Origin: Anaeromyces robustus
Taxonomy: Eukaryota > Neocallimastigomycota > Neocallimastigomycetes > Neocallimastigales > Neocallimastigaceae
Length of the DNA: 64,000 nucleotides
Direction: 5' to 3'
Assembly: GCA_002104895.1 (NCBI GenBank)
Contig: MCFG01000258.1
Coordinates: forward strand, 5,001 to 69,000
Under the pieces are notes generated by a model that saw only the letters and a program-made list of their open reading frames with translations, had not been told where the DNA came from and did no database searches. The position numbers and the translations under genes are program-made. The first letter of the stretch is position 1; every line of letters starts with the position of its first letter. This document shows, in pieces, positions 43,701-57,694 of the stretch.

Positions 43701-46700
43701 TGAAGTTGGAGCTTTTTCTTCATAACCTAAAAGGTGAATCCAATCAATAGCCTTTTCAGCTCTACTACGACGGAAGGACATATTTAAACCTTCAACATAA
43801 CCAAAGATATTCTTATTTTCATCATAAATATAAACATTAGAAATACATTCCTTAATATCTTGTTTAACTAATTCTGTAGCAACAATAAGAGTACCTTCTG
43901 GGAAGTGACCACCTTGACTTAATATAACCTTTTTCATACCAACTGGAAGAGCTTGGCAATCACCAGCTGCAACGCCAGAAGCAAAAACAATTTGAATACA
44001 ATTATCTAAAACAGCTGGATGACAAACCATCTTTTGGTGTTCCTTAGTAACAGTAAGCTTACCATAGGCTACATTCTTACCAGAACGAATAGCTTTGTAG
44101 AGACGGAATTCTTTACCATAATCTAAACCAATTTCTGATGTACGGTTGTAGAACATTTCTGGAGTAACACCTTGACCACCATTAACAGAGGAACATTGCT
44201 TAATAAAGTAATCAGCAGATGGAAGATTCTTTAAAGTTTCCATTTCATCATTTTCATTAAATTTACCAGAAGAAACTTCAACATCATTATTGAAAATAAC
44301 CTTATAGGTTTGATTACTTCCTTCTTCTTCATAAGTAATTGGCATTGGACCAGTAGCAGTATTAAAGTCAATAGCCTTATCAAAGATACCCATACGTTCA
44401 AATTTCAAATCTTCAAGAGAAATAATAGCCTTTTGAGCTATTTGCAATGGATGAGCAGTGGCATAACCACTAAAGGCACGACTAATTGAACCACATGCTG
44501 GAAGAACAATCTTCTTATTAACAACATGATCTTGAAGATATCTATGATTTTCAAAGTTCCATTGATTATTAGAACTGTAGACAACATTAGTATTGGATGG
44601 AATAAAAGTAGTTTTTGGAGCTTGTGGAACAGCCTTTGAAACAGCCTTTGAAACAGATTTTGGTTTTGGAGAAGCAACTGGTGAAGGAGTAGTGACACCT
44701 GTTGCTGCTGGAGCAACCTTTCCATATTTAATATTCTTAAGGAGTTTAAGGTCATCTTCAGTAAGACCCATATCTTTAAGAACTAATTTACGAGTAGTGT
44801 AAATTTCGTGATCAGAATCAGTACCAAAACGATCAGTGTATTCCTTTCTAATCATTTTACGATTCCAGACATGTTTTGGAATAGCAAAGTTAATAGAACG
44901 TAAAGTCTTTAATGGAAGAACATTACCAGTCTTTGTATGGTAAAGATCAACCTTACCTTCCCAGTTTTGAGTATAATCAATAAATTCAACGGCATTATCA
45001 ATGAATAAGGAAGCAGTAGTACGACACATACTATCAATATCATCCATTTTACGAGATAATGAAAAGTAAGTATTATCCTTACCATAGACCTCCTTAAGGT
45101 ACATACCTAAAACGGGATGGGCGCCAATTTCTAAAACACGTTTAGAGTATTGAGTTGCTATGGAAGCAGCAGTATAGAAGTTAACAGGATTACGAATATT
45201 AGCCCACCAGTAATTTTCATCGAATGGACCTTCATATTCTTGACCGAAACAAGCAGAAATAAACTTGCACTTTGGTGTATGAGTACGCTCACCAATACCT
45301 TTAATACTTTCCTTGAAGACTTGTTCAACTCCTTCAACATATGGAGAATGGAAGGCTTGTTTAACCTTTAAAACTACAGCAAAAAGATTTTGAGCTTTAG
45401 CTTCAGTAGCAATAGCATTAATTTGATCAAGATCACCAGCTAAAGTAATTGAATTAGCACTGTTAACAGCAGAAACAAAAACGTTTGGTTTGTTACTTAA
45501 GAAGTATTGAGCTTGTTCAACAGAGCAACCAAGAGCTAACATACCCTTTCCAGTACCATCTAATTGTGAAAGAATATGACCACGCATGTATAATAATAAA
45601 ACAGCATCTTCAAGAGTAAGAACACCAGCAGCATAAGCAGCAGCAACTTCACCCATACTATGACCATAAACAGCCTTTGGAGTAACACCCATAGCTTTCC
45701 AAACTTCAGTTAAAGCAATTTGGGCAATACCAATGGCAAGAACAGAATATTGTGGAAGAGAAAGATCAGCTTCACTAATCTTAGCTTCATCACCCTTGAA
45801 AATACTATACTTTTCGAAAATATCTTCACCACCATTATATGTTACAAGAACAGAGGCACAGTAATCAACAATTTTCTTAAAAAGATCATTGACCTGGTAC
45901 ATACGTCTACCCATATTCATAAATTGAGATCCTTGACCAGAGAAGGCAAAGTTAATACCTGGTTTTTCGTTAATTTTTACACGTTTCATGTATATCTTTT
46001 CGTGTCTCTTAAACTTGTCAACATCACCTTGAGCCATTTCTTTAAGAAGAGCTCTAGCTTCATCAATAGAACCAAAGATCATAGCAGAGCGCATACTTTC
46101 AGATTCATGACATTGAGTGGTAACATAAAGATTTTGTAAAAGTGTTTCATTTGGAACTTCATTAATCCATTTCATTAAAAGTTGTTGAAGAGTTTTTTCA
46201 TCGTAAGCTGAGAAAGTAGCAACAACTGGATTCTTAGCATCTCTAATAGTCATGGTTGTATTTTCTGGTTTTTCATTGACAACTTCTTCAAAGATAGCAT
46301 TACCATTAGAACCACCAAAACCGAAAGAATTAACAGCAATACGTAAGGTATGTGGAGTAGTCCATGGTTCTAATTTTGTAGTAACCTTAATACCTAATCC
46401 TTCAGCATCAATGGCTGGATTCATTTGCTTATGAGCAATGGTTGGAACCAAGGTACGGTGGTAAAGCATTAAAATGGCCTTAATCATACCAATAATACCA
46501 CTAGAATATTCACCATGACCAGTATTACCCTTACTAGAACCAATAAGTAATGGATAGGTTGGTTGATCAATAATTTCTTCAGTTTCACCTGGACGAGTAG
46601 TCTTAATTTGTCTTCCTTCACGAACTCTACGACCATAGGCATAACCAATAGAACGAGCTTCAATTGGATCACCGACAGCAGTACCAGTACCATGAGCTTC

Positions 46701-48894
46701 AACATAATCAATGGTAGCTGGATCAATGTCGAATTTTTCACAAACATGACTTAATAATTTACATTGTGAATCATAGGATGGCATAGTTAAGGATGGAGTA
46801 TGACCATCTTCATTAGTACCACTACCTAAAATGGCACAGTAAATCTTATCACCATCTCTGACAGCCTTTTCATATGGCTTAATCATAATCATACCAGCAC
46901 CTTCAATACGAGCATAACCATCAGCATCTTTATCAAATGGTTTACAAGAACCATCAGTTGAAACAACACGAAGTTGAGAATAAGCTACATAGCTACCTGG
47001 AGTGAATAATAAATTAGTACCAGCAACAAGAGCAGCATCACAATCATCAGTAATCATAGAATTAATAGCAAGATTTAAGGCAGTCATGGAAGCTGAACAA
47101 GCTGTATTAGTACAAATAGATGGACCATTCAAATCAAAAATGTAAGAAATTCGGTTGGCAAGAATAGAAAGTTCAAGACCGGTAGCTGAGTGTTGAGTTA
47201 AATCATTAGCATGAGAAATTTGAGCAGCAACAAAGTCCATACCAGAAGAACCGACGAAAACACCAGTTCTAGAACCTTTTAATTTCTTTGGATTAATATT
47301 GGCATCTTCGAAAGTTTCAACTGCTAATTCTAATAACCAACGTTGTTCTGGAGACATTTCTTTAGCTTCATTTTGTGAAATAGAAAAGTACTTGTTATCA
47401 AAGTAAAAAGCATCATCCATGAAAGCACCTCTTGTGGTTTGCATAGTACCTTTCTTTGGTTCCTTATTATACCACTCAGCAGTATTCCAACGGTCCTTTG
47501 GAGTTTCAGAGGTTAAGCAACGACCAGTAGTAAGCATTTCCCAGAAATCTTCCTTCGATTTAATATTACCTGGGAAACGACAACCTACACCAATAACGGC
47601 ATACTTTGGTTTATTAATTGGATGAAGATAACTCTTCTTTTCATAAACATCAAATTCATTGACTCTTGGTTTTAATGGATTTGGAAGTGATGGATAAATC
47701 TTTGTAGATTTGTTCACTAAAATTTGTGGAAATTCTTGTTGAGCAACACGACCAATAATACTTAAAGCTTCATCAATATCATCATCTGTTAATGAAGCTA
47801 AAACAGTAGTTCTTAATCTAGCTTCATTCTTTGGTACAGCTGGGAAAGCAACAGCTGAAAAATTTAAACCTTCTTCGTATAAACGTTTTTGGAATCGAAT
47901 ACCATTAATTTCATCATAAATCATAATTGGACATACACAACTAACACCTTCAATAATTTTAAAACCAAGGTTACGAATACCTTCCTTCCAATGTTTAACA
48001 TTACGTTGAAGTCTTGCACGAACACTATTTGGACCTTCTTCTTCAATTAAATCAAGAGCTTTTAATGAAGTTGCAGCATAAGCTGGTGTATTGTTAGTAG
48101 AGAAAATAATACCACTTGAATTTTCTAATTTATTTTGATAATCTCTTCTACAACAAATATAACCACCATGAGAACAAAGAGATTTTACTAAAGTACCTGT
48201 AACAAAATCAACTGATCCTGGCATATTGAAGTAATCTAAAGTACCATAACCATGTGGACCTTTTTACATTTAAAAAAAAAAAAAGGCAACAATTTATTAT
48301 TATTAAACATTAATTATTATCATCATAAAAAATATAATTTTTTAACAATTAGAAAATTATTATCAAAAATAAAAATTTTCAATAATTAAATATATGAAAA
48401 TATATATATATAAATATTTCAATTATTAAATAAAAAAATAAGTTGTTTTAATCATTCCATGATTCAATTCAACATTTAAAAAAAAATAAAATATAAAATA
48501 TCATAATTAATTAAAATCATTCCACACGCCAAAATTAAAATTTAATACTTTAATGAAATTTTTATTAATTATTTTTTAAATATAATAATAATATTTTATA
48601 AAATAAATTACTTACCAATAATACCAAGGGCATGACATTCATCAATCATAGTTTTACAATCATACTTTTTAGCAATTTCAACAATTCTTGGTAAATCACA
48701 AACATCACCTTTTATTTTAATTTAAATTATATATTTAAATGAAATATATTTTCAAATAAAAATAAAAATAATTTATTAAAAATATTAATATAATAAAAAT
48801 TATTCTCTTTAATGTTTTAAAAAGCTTATTATAAAATTTTAATTGAAATTTCTAATAACTAAATTTATTAATTTAATGCAAATTAAATAAAAAT

Positions 48895-48934
<40 letters not shown>

Positions 48935-49912
48935 TTCGTTATTTTTACCTTCCATACTGAAAACACCATCAAAAATAATTAATTTAACTCTATCTGGGAA
49001 TTTTTCATGAATCATTTTTACATTTCTTTCTAAATCTTCCATATCATTGTGTTTGTACTTTATTAATCTTGCTTTTGATAAATCAATACCATCAATAATT
49101 GTTGTATGGTTTAATTCATCAGAAAATACGAAATCTTTTGCACCAACAATTAAAGGAATAATTGTCATATTTGCAAGAGTAGCTATTAAACAATAAGAAA
49201 TTATTATATAAAATTAGAAAGAAAGAAAAAAAAAAGAATATAATATAACAATTAATAATAAGAAAAATAATATATTAAAAAAATACATAATTATTATAAA
49301 ATAAAAATTTTAAAATAATAACGAAAACGATTAAAATATATATATATATATATATAATATTTATTATATAATATTTACCTCCAGATGTAGTAATACCATA
49401 TGGTAAACCATATATTTTAGCTAAACGATAACCTAACTTTTCATGAAGATTAGTTAAACCACCAAATGGTGCACTACCTAGTGGACTCAAACCATATTGT
49501 TCAATAGCTTTAAATGCAGCTTCCTTCATTCTAGGATCTTGATTTAAACCAAGATATGAAGTGGAACAGAAATTAATTTTCTATTATTATAAAATAATAA
49601 AATAAAATATATATATAAAACATTATACAAAATTTTTAGAAATCAATAATATAAAAAAATTATTCATATAGAAAATACAATTTATTAATTAAATATATAA
49701 TATAAACTTACTCTGTCAGATGGACAGGCAATATCAATGCATTCAGAATAATCATGATAAACATATGCACCAGAATGTTCAAGCTTAGCTAGTTTATTTT
49801 GAGTTAAATTAAATTTCATTTCTTCACATGGTAAAGTACTATCAATTAATGCCCAAGCTTCCTTGGACTTTCTATTTTCTCTTGGAGGAATATTTATAAC
49901 TCTGGAAGACAT
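37788..49912 (-). CDS. Highly reducing type I polyketide synthase: AONS(PLP)-KS-AT-DH-ER-KR-ACPx7
   Basis: Five exons in phase: 49912-49712, 49580-49379, 49182-48949, 48708-48616, 48259-37788 (10.5 kb); 3733 residues. Approximate domains: AONS/serine-palmitoyltransferase-like PLP fold 40-440 (NFCSTSYLGLNQDPRMKEAA; DECHALGIIGPHGYG; TGTLVKSLCSHGG with PLP Lys about 269); KS 460-890 (TNTACSAS, Cys about 631; EAHGTGT; GNTGHGE); AT 1005-1310 (GHSMGE, Ser about 1111); DH 1465-1740 (HVVNKKIVLP with the motif Gly replaced by Lys; HPAVLDNCIQ); ER 1935-2245 (HAAAGGVGQAA); KR 2265-2450 (TGAFGGVG; GQTAYGAANAF); then seven ACPs with YGLDSLT, phosphopantetheine Ser near 2712, 2876, 3049, 3220, 3380, 3526 and 3671. 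No methyltransferase or thioesterase is seen. AONS domains condense an acyl thioester with an amino acid, with loss of CO2; the product may be a reduced amino-ketone or lipid-like chain. The N-terminal position of AONS is unusual, since Fum8-type release enzymes act separately at chain end. Starter loading or in-trans release are both possible. Confidence 0.92.
37850..40978 (-). repeat. Tandem ACP array, seven copies, five nearly identical
   Basis: Conserved GLDS codons lie near 40855, 40363, 39844, 39331, 38851, 38413 and 37978 (ACP1 to ACP7). Spacings are 492, 519, 513, 480, 438 and 435 bp, all multiples of three. ACP1-5 are almost identical in DNA, including silent sites; ACP6 and ACP7 differ clearly. 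Linkers of ACP1-5 are Pro/Ala/Val/Thr-rich (FQPTPVTAPVSVQPR types) and vary in the number of repeated modules. This suggests recent duplication or gene conversion. Confidence 0.92.
48898..48931. repeat. Homopolymer A run inside a PKS intron
   Basis: About 34 A residues in intron 3 of the polyketide synthase. On the transcribed strand this is a long T run close after the donor site. Confidence 0.9.
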
Positions 49913-51526
49913 TTTAAAATTCTTTATCTTTTTCTATAAATTAATAAATAAAAAAAAATTTTTTTAAACTATAAATACAATAAATAAATATTAAATACAA
50001 TATATACGTTAAAAATTAAAAATTATTATTTTAATATATATATTTAAAAATATTATTAATTTTTGTCAAAAACTAATAATTTTTTGTTATGATTATTTTT
50101 GTTACAAAAGAAAATATATATTAAATTATATACATAATATCTTATTTTTAATTAGAAATATTTTACTAATAAAATATTTCTAGTTAAAATTATTATATAT
50201 TTATTACATATTATATTTTATAATAATTTATTACTAAAATTATAATTATATATTCCTTTTTTTAATTAAAATTATAATTATATATTCCCATTTTTAACCA
50301 GAACTATATAATGACAATATAATTATACTTAATATTTACTTTTTAAAATTTATGCGCTAAAGTTTGTTTTGAAACAAATAAAACTTATAAATAATAATTA
50401 ATCTGTATTAAAATATTTCATATTTATAAAAAATAAAAATATATAATTATATAAATTAATACATAAAATTAAATAATATAATTAGTATATATGTAATATT
50501 TCATTTATTATTATTATACTATTAATATTATTATAGAATAAACTTAAAAATATTATATCTGCATATTCTGTATATAATTGAATTTAAAAAATTAATAATA
50601 TATTATAATATATTATTACCTTAATAGATAATGACGTTTTATTTTTTTTTTTTTTTATTCTTACTTTTAAGTGCGTTTTGAAATTAATAATGAATTTTCT
50701 TTTAAAATTTTTAAAAGAAAAACTAATGAATTCACTTTAAAAAAATATTTATATTTATCATATGATAACAAAAATATTATGTTTTTGTTTTTGTTTTTTT
50801 CTTTTTCTTTTTGTTCAATTAATGTTTTAAATCTTAAGCATTAAATATTTTCCCTTACTCTACAATTATTGATTTTTTTAAAATTTTATTAAAATTTTAA
50901 ATAAATATTTTTATATTTAAAATTACGTTATGTTTTAAAAAAACCTTTTATAATTATTTATTATCAAAAATAAAATTATTGATTATATATGAATATATTT
51001 GCAAAAAAAATAAGAAAAAAATGATTCTAATTTCTTTTATAATAGATATAAGTATATTATATATTTAATTTTATTCTATTTTATTTTATTTAATAAAATA
51101 AATACTATAATTTAATAAATATATTTTAATATTTATGATATCGAAATTATTTTTATATAATAGAAATACTTCTTTTTTCTTTTATATTAATAATTTTAAT
51201 AATTTTGATGAGTTGATGTTGATATTTTAAAAAATTTTTACAAAGAAAAAAAAGAAGAATATGATATAAAAAAATCATTTATTATAAAACTTAGTTTTAC
51301 TATATATTATCTACTTAGCTGACGTAAAATACAATAATAATATATAATATATATAAATTAAAAAAATTAGCATTAATTAATAGTTATTAATTAATATTAA
51401 TATAAAATAAAGATTAAAAATACTAATTAATGGGTAATAACTAAGATTTACATATATTATATTAAATATATATTATACTTTTTTTTTAATTAAAATTTAA
51501 TAATATTCCTTTAATATTATTTATAT

Positions 51527-51562
<36 letters not shown>

Positions 51563-51583
51563 CTTATTTATTTATTTATTTAC

Positions 51584-51614
<31 letters not shown>

Positions 51615-51692
51615 TTCATTTATTCATTTATTCATTTATTTTTATTATTATTATTTATTTTATTTATTTATTTATTTATTTATTTATTTTAG
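51527..51692. repeat. (ATTT)n microsatellite
   Basis: A tetranucleotide array with scattered ACTT and ATTC variants in the PKS upstream region. Confidence 0.9.
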
Positions 51693-51784
51693 TTTTCATT
51701 ATTTATAAAATTTTATTAATAAATTTATTAAAAACAAAAACAAAATTAAACACAAAAGTAAAAAAAAAATTTTATTATTATATT

Positions 51785-51830
51785 ATTCCACATATTAATA
51801 TATATTAGTATATATTGTAATATGTGGAAT
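51785..51830. repeat. Hairpin, 13-bp perfect arms
   Basis: ATTCCACATATTA at 51785-51797 pairs exactly with TAATATGTGGAAT at 51818-51830 over a 20-nt AT loop. It is noncoding, about 1.9 kb upstream of the PKS start. Confidence 0.8.
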
Positions 51831-52371
51831 ATATTTGAAAATATATTTGACTAACATATAAAATAATTGAAAGTACATTCTATATAATTTATAAAAAACT
51901 ATAATTTTATTTTATATATTCATTTATATTTATTTTCAATTGGATTAGATTAATAATATAATATGGTATGGTTATATTTATGGATAATATATTTAATTTA
52001 CATTCTGTATATATATAATATGAATTAAATTATATTAATTTACAAGATAATTTATATTAATAGCAATACACTTGTATATATATTATAGTTCATCATAAAA
52101 TTAACATCATTTTGAAATAATATTAAATAATTAATTCTAGTGTTTTACATAATAAAATAGTTCTTTAAGATTAAATAATAAATAATAATTAATACTTATT
52201 GTTATTTATATCACCTTAACGAAGTATTTTATTATATAAAACTTAATAGAAATAGAAGCTAACTTTAACTACCTTTTTAGTATCATTTTGAATTTATGAC
52301 CTCTTTAAAAAAAAGCATTAATGTAATTATTATAAAAATAATAAATAAATAATTACTTAAATAATAAGAAA

Positions 52372-52406
<35 letters not shown>

Positions 52407-54571
52407 AATTATATTTATATAATATATTATTCATAGCATAATTAAGATTAATAGAGAAAAATTATATATAATACATAATTTAACAAAAAATTCTTAATCT
52501 CCATACATATAGGTTAATTAAGAATTCAATGAATATAGATTGATATTCATATTTAATATGTTTTAGGTATTATTATAAAATTTATTTCACGTATCAAGAT
52601 AAAATACTTTTTGTTTAAAAAATGAGAATGTTAAAAATTATTTTAGAATGTGAAAAAAATAATTTAGATTAGGAAAAATGCTTGATAAACGCATATTAAA
52701 AAAAATTAACTTTGGTTTATAATAATTGATATATTAAAACAATTAAAATAAAATAATAAATATATTAATAAATTAATAAAATATAATAAAGTGTTGATTA
52801 TAGTTATTAATGATATATAACTATTGAATTTTAAGTAATAAACATTTATAAAATATTAAAATAAAGTTTAGATATCATACTTAATATTTTTAATAATAAA
52901 ATAATACTTTTAATTATTAAAAATATTATAATTACATAATAAAAAAAATAAACATTGATGTATGTATAATTATTAATGATATTAATAAGCACATAGCTAA
53001 TTTATATAAAACAACACAATTTTTTAATAATATATTTCTTTTTATTATTATTTTTTTAAAAAAAATATTAAAATGAAGGTGGTATTAGAATAAGAAGAAT
53101 TTTAGCAATGAATATATATAAATACAAAGAATAATATATTATTTTATATTTTTATATTTACATCATTAGATAATATTATATAATGGCTGTTATCAATTAA
53201 TTAATTAAAAACTTGACTATTAACTAAAAACTGTCATAATAACTAAATAATTTATTTAATTATTAAATTTTATTTTCTCTCTCTCTCTTAATTTAACGTT
53301 TTAACTATTTAATTTAACAATTTTTTAATTTAATTTAATTAAATTTTAAATTTTTGATTATTGAAAAAGTTTTTTATTTATTATTTCTAATTATTTTTAT
53401 TTATTTATATATATATTTAAATATTTATTTAAATATTTATTTATTTATTTATATTTATTTATTTATTTATTTATTGTTTATTTTTTATTATCAACTAAAT
53501 ATTTTTATTTAATTAAATAATTAATAATTATTTTTTTTTTAATTCCATTTTTGTATTTTAATTATGCTTTATTTTTTTAACCTTAAAATACTCTTATTAT
53601 TTGTTCTTTTTATTTTATGTATAATCATGAATTCAATGTATATATATGTATATTATATTTTCAGAGTATTTCTATTATAAAACTAATAAAATTTTTTATA
53701 ATTATTTAAAATATTTATTTTTGATTTAATTTATTTTTATGATTTACATTTTATATAACTATTTTCGTTTTATTAAAAATTAAATATCAATTTATATATC
53801 ATATTAATATATTAATAGCAAGAGTTTAGATATTCTAATCCATTAATAATAATAATAAAAACTAAAATTTCACATGTCTCTAGCAATGAACATATATTTC
53901 TTTTTATTATTTTATACGATTCTTATTTGATTTTTTTAATTTTATTAAATTTTGTTGAATTACATTTATATTTAATTACATTTATTATTTATTTATGTAT
54001 AATCAACATATTTGATAATAAGTGAATATTATTATAGAAATTAGAAATTTATATAATTTAAATTTACAAGTTATACATAAAAAAAGAAAAAAAAGATATT
54101 CTACAGAATTTAACATATAAAAAACCTTTTTAATAAATGATTTTATAAAGAATTTAATATAAAATTATCTTTTTTTTTTTATTTATTATAATTAAAATAA
54201 AACAATATAATAATGTTAATAAGGATAATATCACTGATCTTGAATAAAAATTGTGGGAAAGGAATATTATTTTTTCCTTTTAAAAGTTTTAACAAATTGC
54301 ATAATGAAAAAAAAAAATTTTTTTTGTTTTTTTTTTGATAATCGTGTCACATCACCATGTAATATTTATATGTATATAATAAAATAAATACTTATATAGT
54401 TATATATATATGAATTATATTATATTAATATATATATCATATAAAAATATATAAAACATTTAACAATATATATTATTATAATTGTATATTAATATATATA
54501 TAAATATATTATTTATATATGGTTAGATTGATATGACAATTTTAGATATTATTAATATTATGATTATTATG

Positions 54572-54604
<33 letters not shown>

Positions 54605-55085
54605 ATTATATTACTATCATTACTTTTTTTTTTTTTAGTTATTCTTATTATTAATAATTAATTATGAAAATAATTAATAATATATCATTATTTAAAATGA
54701 ATAAATGTAAGTTTATATTAGTAAATATAAATTTACCTTCCTTTTTTTTTTTTTTTTTTTTTGAAACAAATTATAAAAGTTTTTCTTTTTTATTATCTTA
54801 ATAAACACAATACATCTTTTAAGGGAATAATTATTTATCAATTTATTTAAAATAATAATTATATATTTTATATTGTTTCATTATTAGGTTTTTTTCCTTA
54901 TTTATCATTGGATGAATTACAACTTATTTAGGAAAATTTCTTTTTTTCTTTTTTAATTTTTTTTTTATTTTTTTTCGGCAACATGGAAAAAAAAGGATTC
55001 ATGTTTTTTTTATTTTTTAATATAATTAGTGTAATAATCAATAAATTAATATATATTGGTTAAAACAATTTATTAAACGCCAAGT

Positions 55086-55116
<31 letters not shown>

Positions 55117-56012
55117 TAATAATAATAAAAAAAAAATAATGCTATATTTCCTTTAAAATTATATAATATTGTTTATTATTTTATAATTATAATATTTAAT
55201 AAAATATAGATAATTAAATAATTATTTATTAAATAATTATCTCTCTTTTTTTTTTTTTTATAATTTAATAGTCTAATATTTATCGTCAAAAATATTTAAT
55301 TTTAACATTACTGATAGTTTTATTTTATTTTTTTTTACTTTATTATTATATTTTATTTATCGCTTTCCATAAATTTTAATCATAAAAAAAAATTCATATT
55401 CTTTCATTGATTTACTGCCTTCTATTTTAATTTTTTTTATATAAATTGAAAAAAATTTTTTTTAATTGTGATGTATATATAAAATGTAATGTAATATATT
55501 ATAGTATTTTAATACTAATATATGTAAAATATATTTTGTGGAATTTTTTTTTTTTTTATTTTTTTTAGAAAGAATTAAAAAACATTTGAAAGTTGACCGT
55601 GACAATATAATTAATTAATTGTCTATATAATATTAAAAATAATTATAAAAATAAAAATAATAATAATTTATTATTTTATGATATCTATTATTATTTATTA
55701 TTATCATGATTTTTATTATTATTATTATTATTTTTATTTTTAGTATTATTATACAAAATATATAAAAATAAATTTATTTATTTTTTCATCAATTATATAT
55801 ATCATTAATTATATTCATTTATATATTAATAATTTTATATATTTATCGTTTTATAGAATGCTTTTTTTTTTACGCTAACGTATTTAATCTATTTTATTAA
55901 ATTAACTCAAAAAAAGGATAATTGATATTATTTATATATAAATATCTTTTATTATTTAATATTGTTATTGTATAAATAATATAAAATTAAATATGTAAAT
56001 AAACAAGTAATT

Positions 56013-56052
<40 letters not shown>

Positions 56053-56159
56053 CAAATTTTTATAATTAATAATTATTTTATAATACATGTTAGATTAGTT
56101 CATTTTTTATCTTTCTTTCTTTTATTATGACTGAAAACAATAAATAAAATTTTATATTT

Positions 56160-56839
56160 TTAATGTCTTCCATGCTTTGACCTTGACCTTGACTTTGATC
56201 TTGATCTTGATCTTGATCTACGAGAATGAGAATGAGAATGAGAATGAGAATGGGAATAAGAATGTCTATCTCTACTTCTACTACGATGTCTGCTTTTGTC
56301 TCTACTTCTACTACGATGTCTACTTCTACTTCTATCACGACTACGACTACGACTACGACTGCGACTATGTCTATGATGATGATGATGATGTCTACTATGT
56401 CTACTACGGCTACGACTACGGCTACGACTACGAATACGACTACGACTTCTAGAAGAAGAAGATCTCTTTTTCCTTTTTTTTTGACGTCTATTAGACATTA
56501 ATAAATTATACATTTCTTCTCTATTCATTTCTTCTGCTTGTTGTTCCATTTCTTTAGCCTTTTTCTTACGTTCATCTTCCAATACTATAATATAATATTA
56601 TATAATATATATATAAATTTTATATTTTATTATTAAATATGTAATTAAAAATGTAAATATATATATATATTCAATATTTATAAAATTTTCTTACTTTGTC
56701 TTTCTAATGCCATTCTTGATTTTAATTTTAAACGTTCAAGAGGTGTTAATTTTTTCAATTCTGTTTCTTCATCTTTTTCCTTATCTTCTGGTTTAGGAAA
56801 AACTCTTGGAGGAGGAGTAGGTTCTTTTGACTTTTTTCT

Positions 56840-56871
<32 letters not shown>

Positions 56872-56964
56872 TAAAATAAAAAATTATTAATCATAACCTC
56901 AAACATTAGAAAAAATATACTTTTAATTATGTGAATTTCTTAATATATGAAAAAATTAGATATC

Positions 56965-57006
<42 letters not shown>

Positions 57007-57658
57007 TTTCATTAGAATATTATATTTACTTTGATTTTTTAGAATAATTATTATTATCATCCTTTTCATTATCTTTTTTATTATTTGACTTTGATATCTC
57101 AGGTTCATTTTTATCTTTATCGTTATTATCTTCTGCTCCAAATTCTGTAATAAATTCATCTACTGCTTCTGTTTTTTCTTTTTCTTTTTCTGATTCAGAA
57201 TCCGTTTCACTCTCGGAATCATAAGATTGAGAATTAGAACTATAACTAAACAAACAAATATATATATTATGTTTTTAAATATTTAAATATTTATTATAAG
57301 TATATTTATTTAAATAATATATAAAAGAAATATTATATATTATATTTAAAATATATATCACCTTTCATATGGTTCATAAGTCGGACTATCTCTTGGATTA
57401 TATCCACGATTACCTTTAGTTTGAAAATCATCATCATCATCTCTTCTTCTTCTTCTTCGTCTTCTTCTACGACCACCTCTTAATTTACTTTTTTTCTATT
57501 TAATGAAAAATGTTATAATTATTACATAATTATAATATAATATAATATGAGAAAAAAAAAAAAAAAAAGAAGAATTCCAGGTATTTATAAAAAAAATATA
57601 TATATATATATAATACCTCTTCTTCATCTCGTTCTAATTTTTGGTCATCTTTTTCTTT

Positions 57659-57694
<36 letters not shown>

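Larger units (their letters stand above)
49913..56159. other. 6.2-kb gene-free region: PKS upstream region and CLASRP 3' side
   Basis: The longest gene-free stretch in the window. It should hold the PKS promoter at its left end. Visible contents are an ATTT array (51527-51692), a 13-bp-arm hairpin (51785-51830), A runs near 52374-52406 and 55090-55116, ATT arrays near 54570 and 56026, and a CT run near 53275. No convincing open frame or RNA gene was found by eye. Confidence 0.6.

Noticed and set aside
49275-49529. Small separate PLP-enzyme genes upstream of the PKS (also 48839-49168 and 49685-49912)
   Set aside because: All are exons of one AONS domain that splices in frame onto the PKS exon.
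56177-56501. Plus-strand Thr/Ser- or Asn/Tyr-rich frames
   Set aside because: They are antisense shadows of the RS-rich tail of the CLASRP gene.
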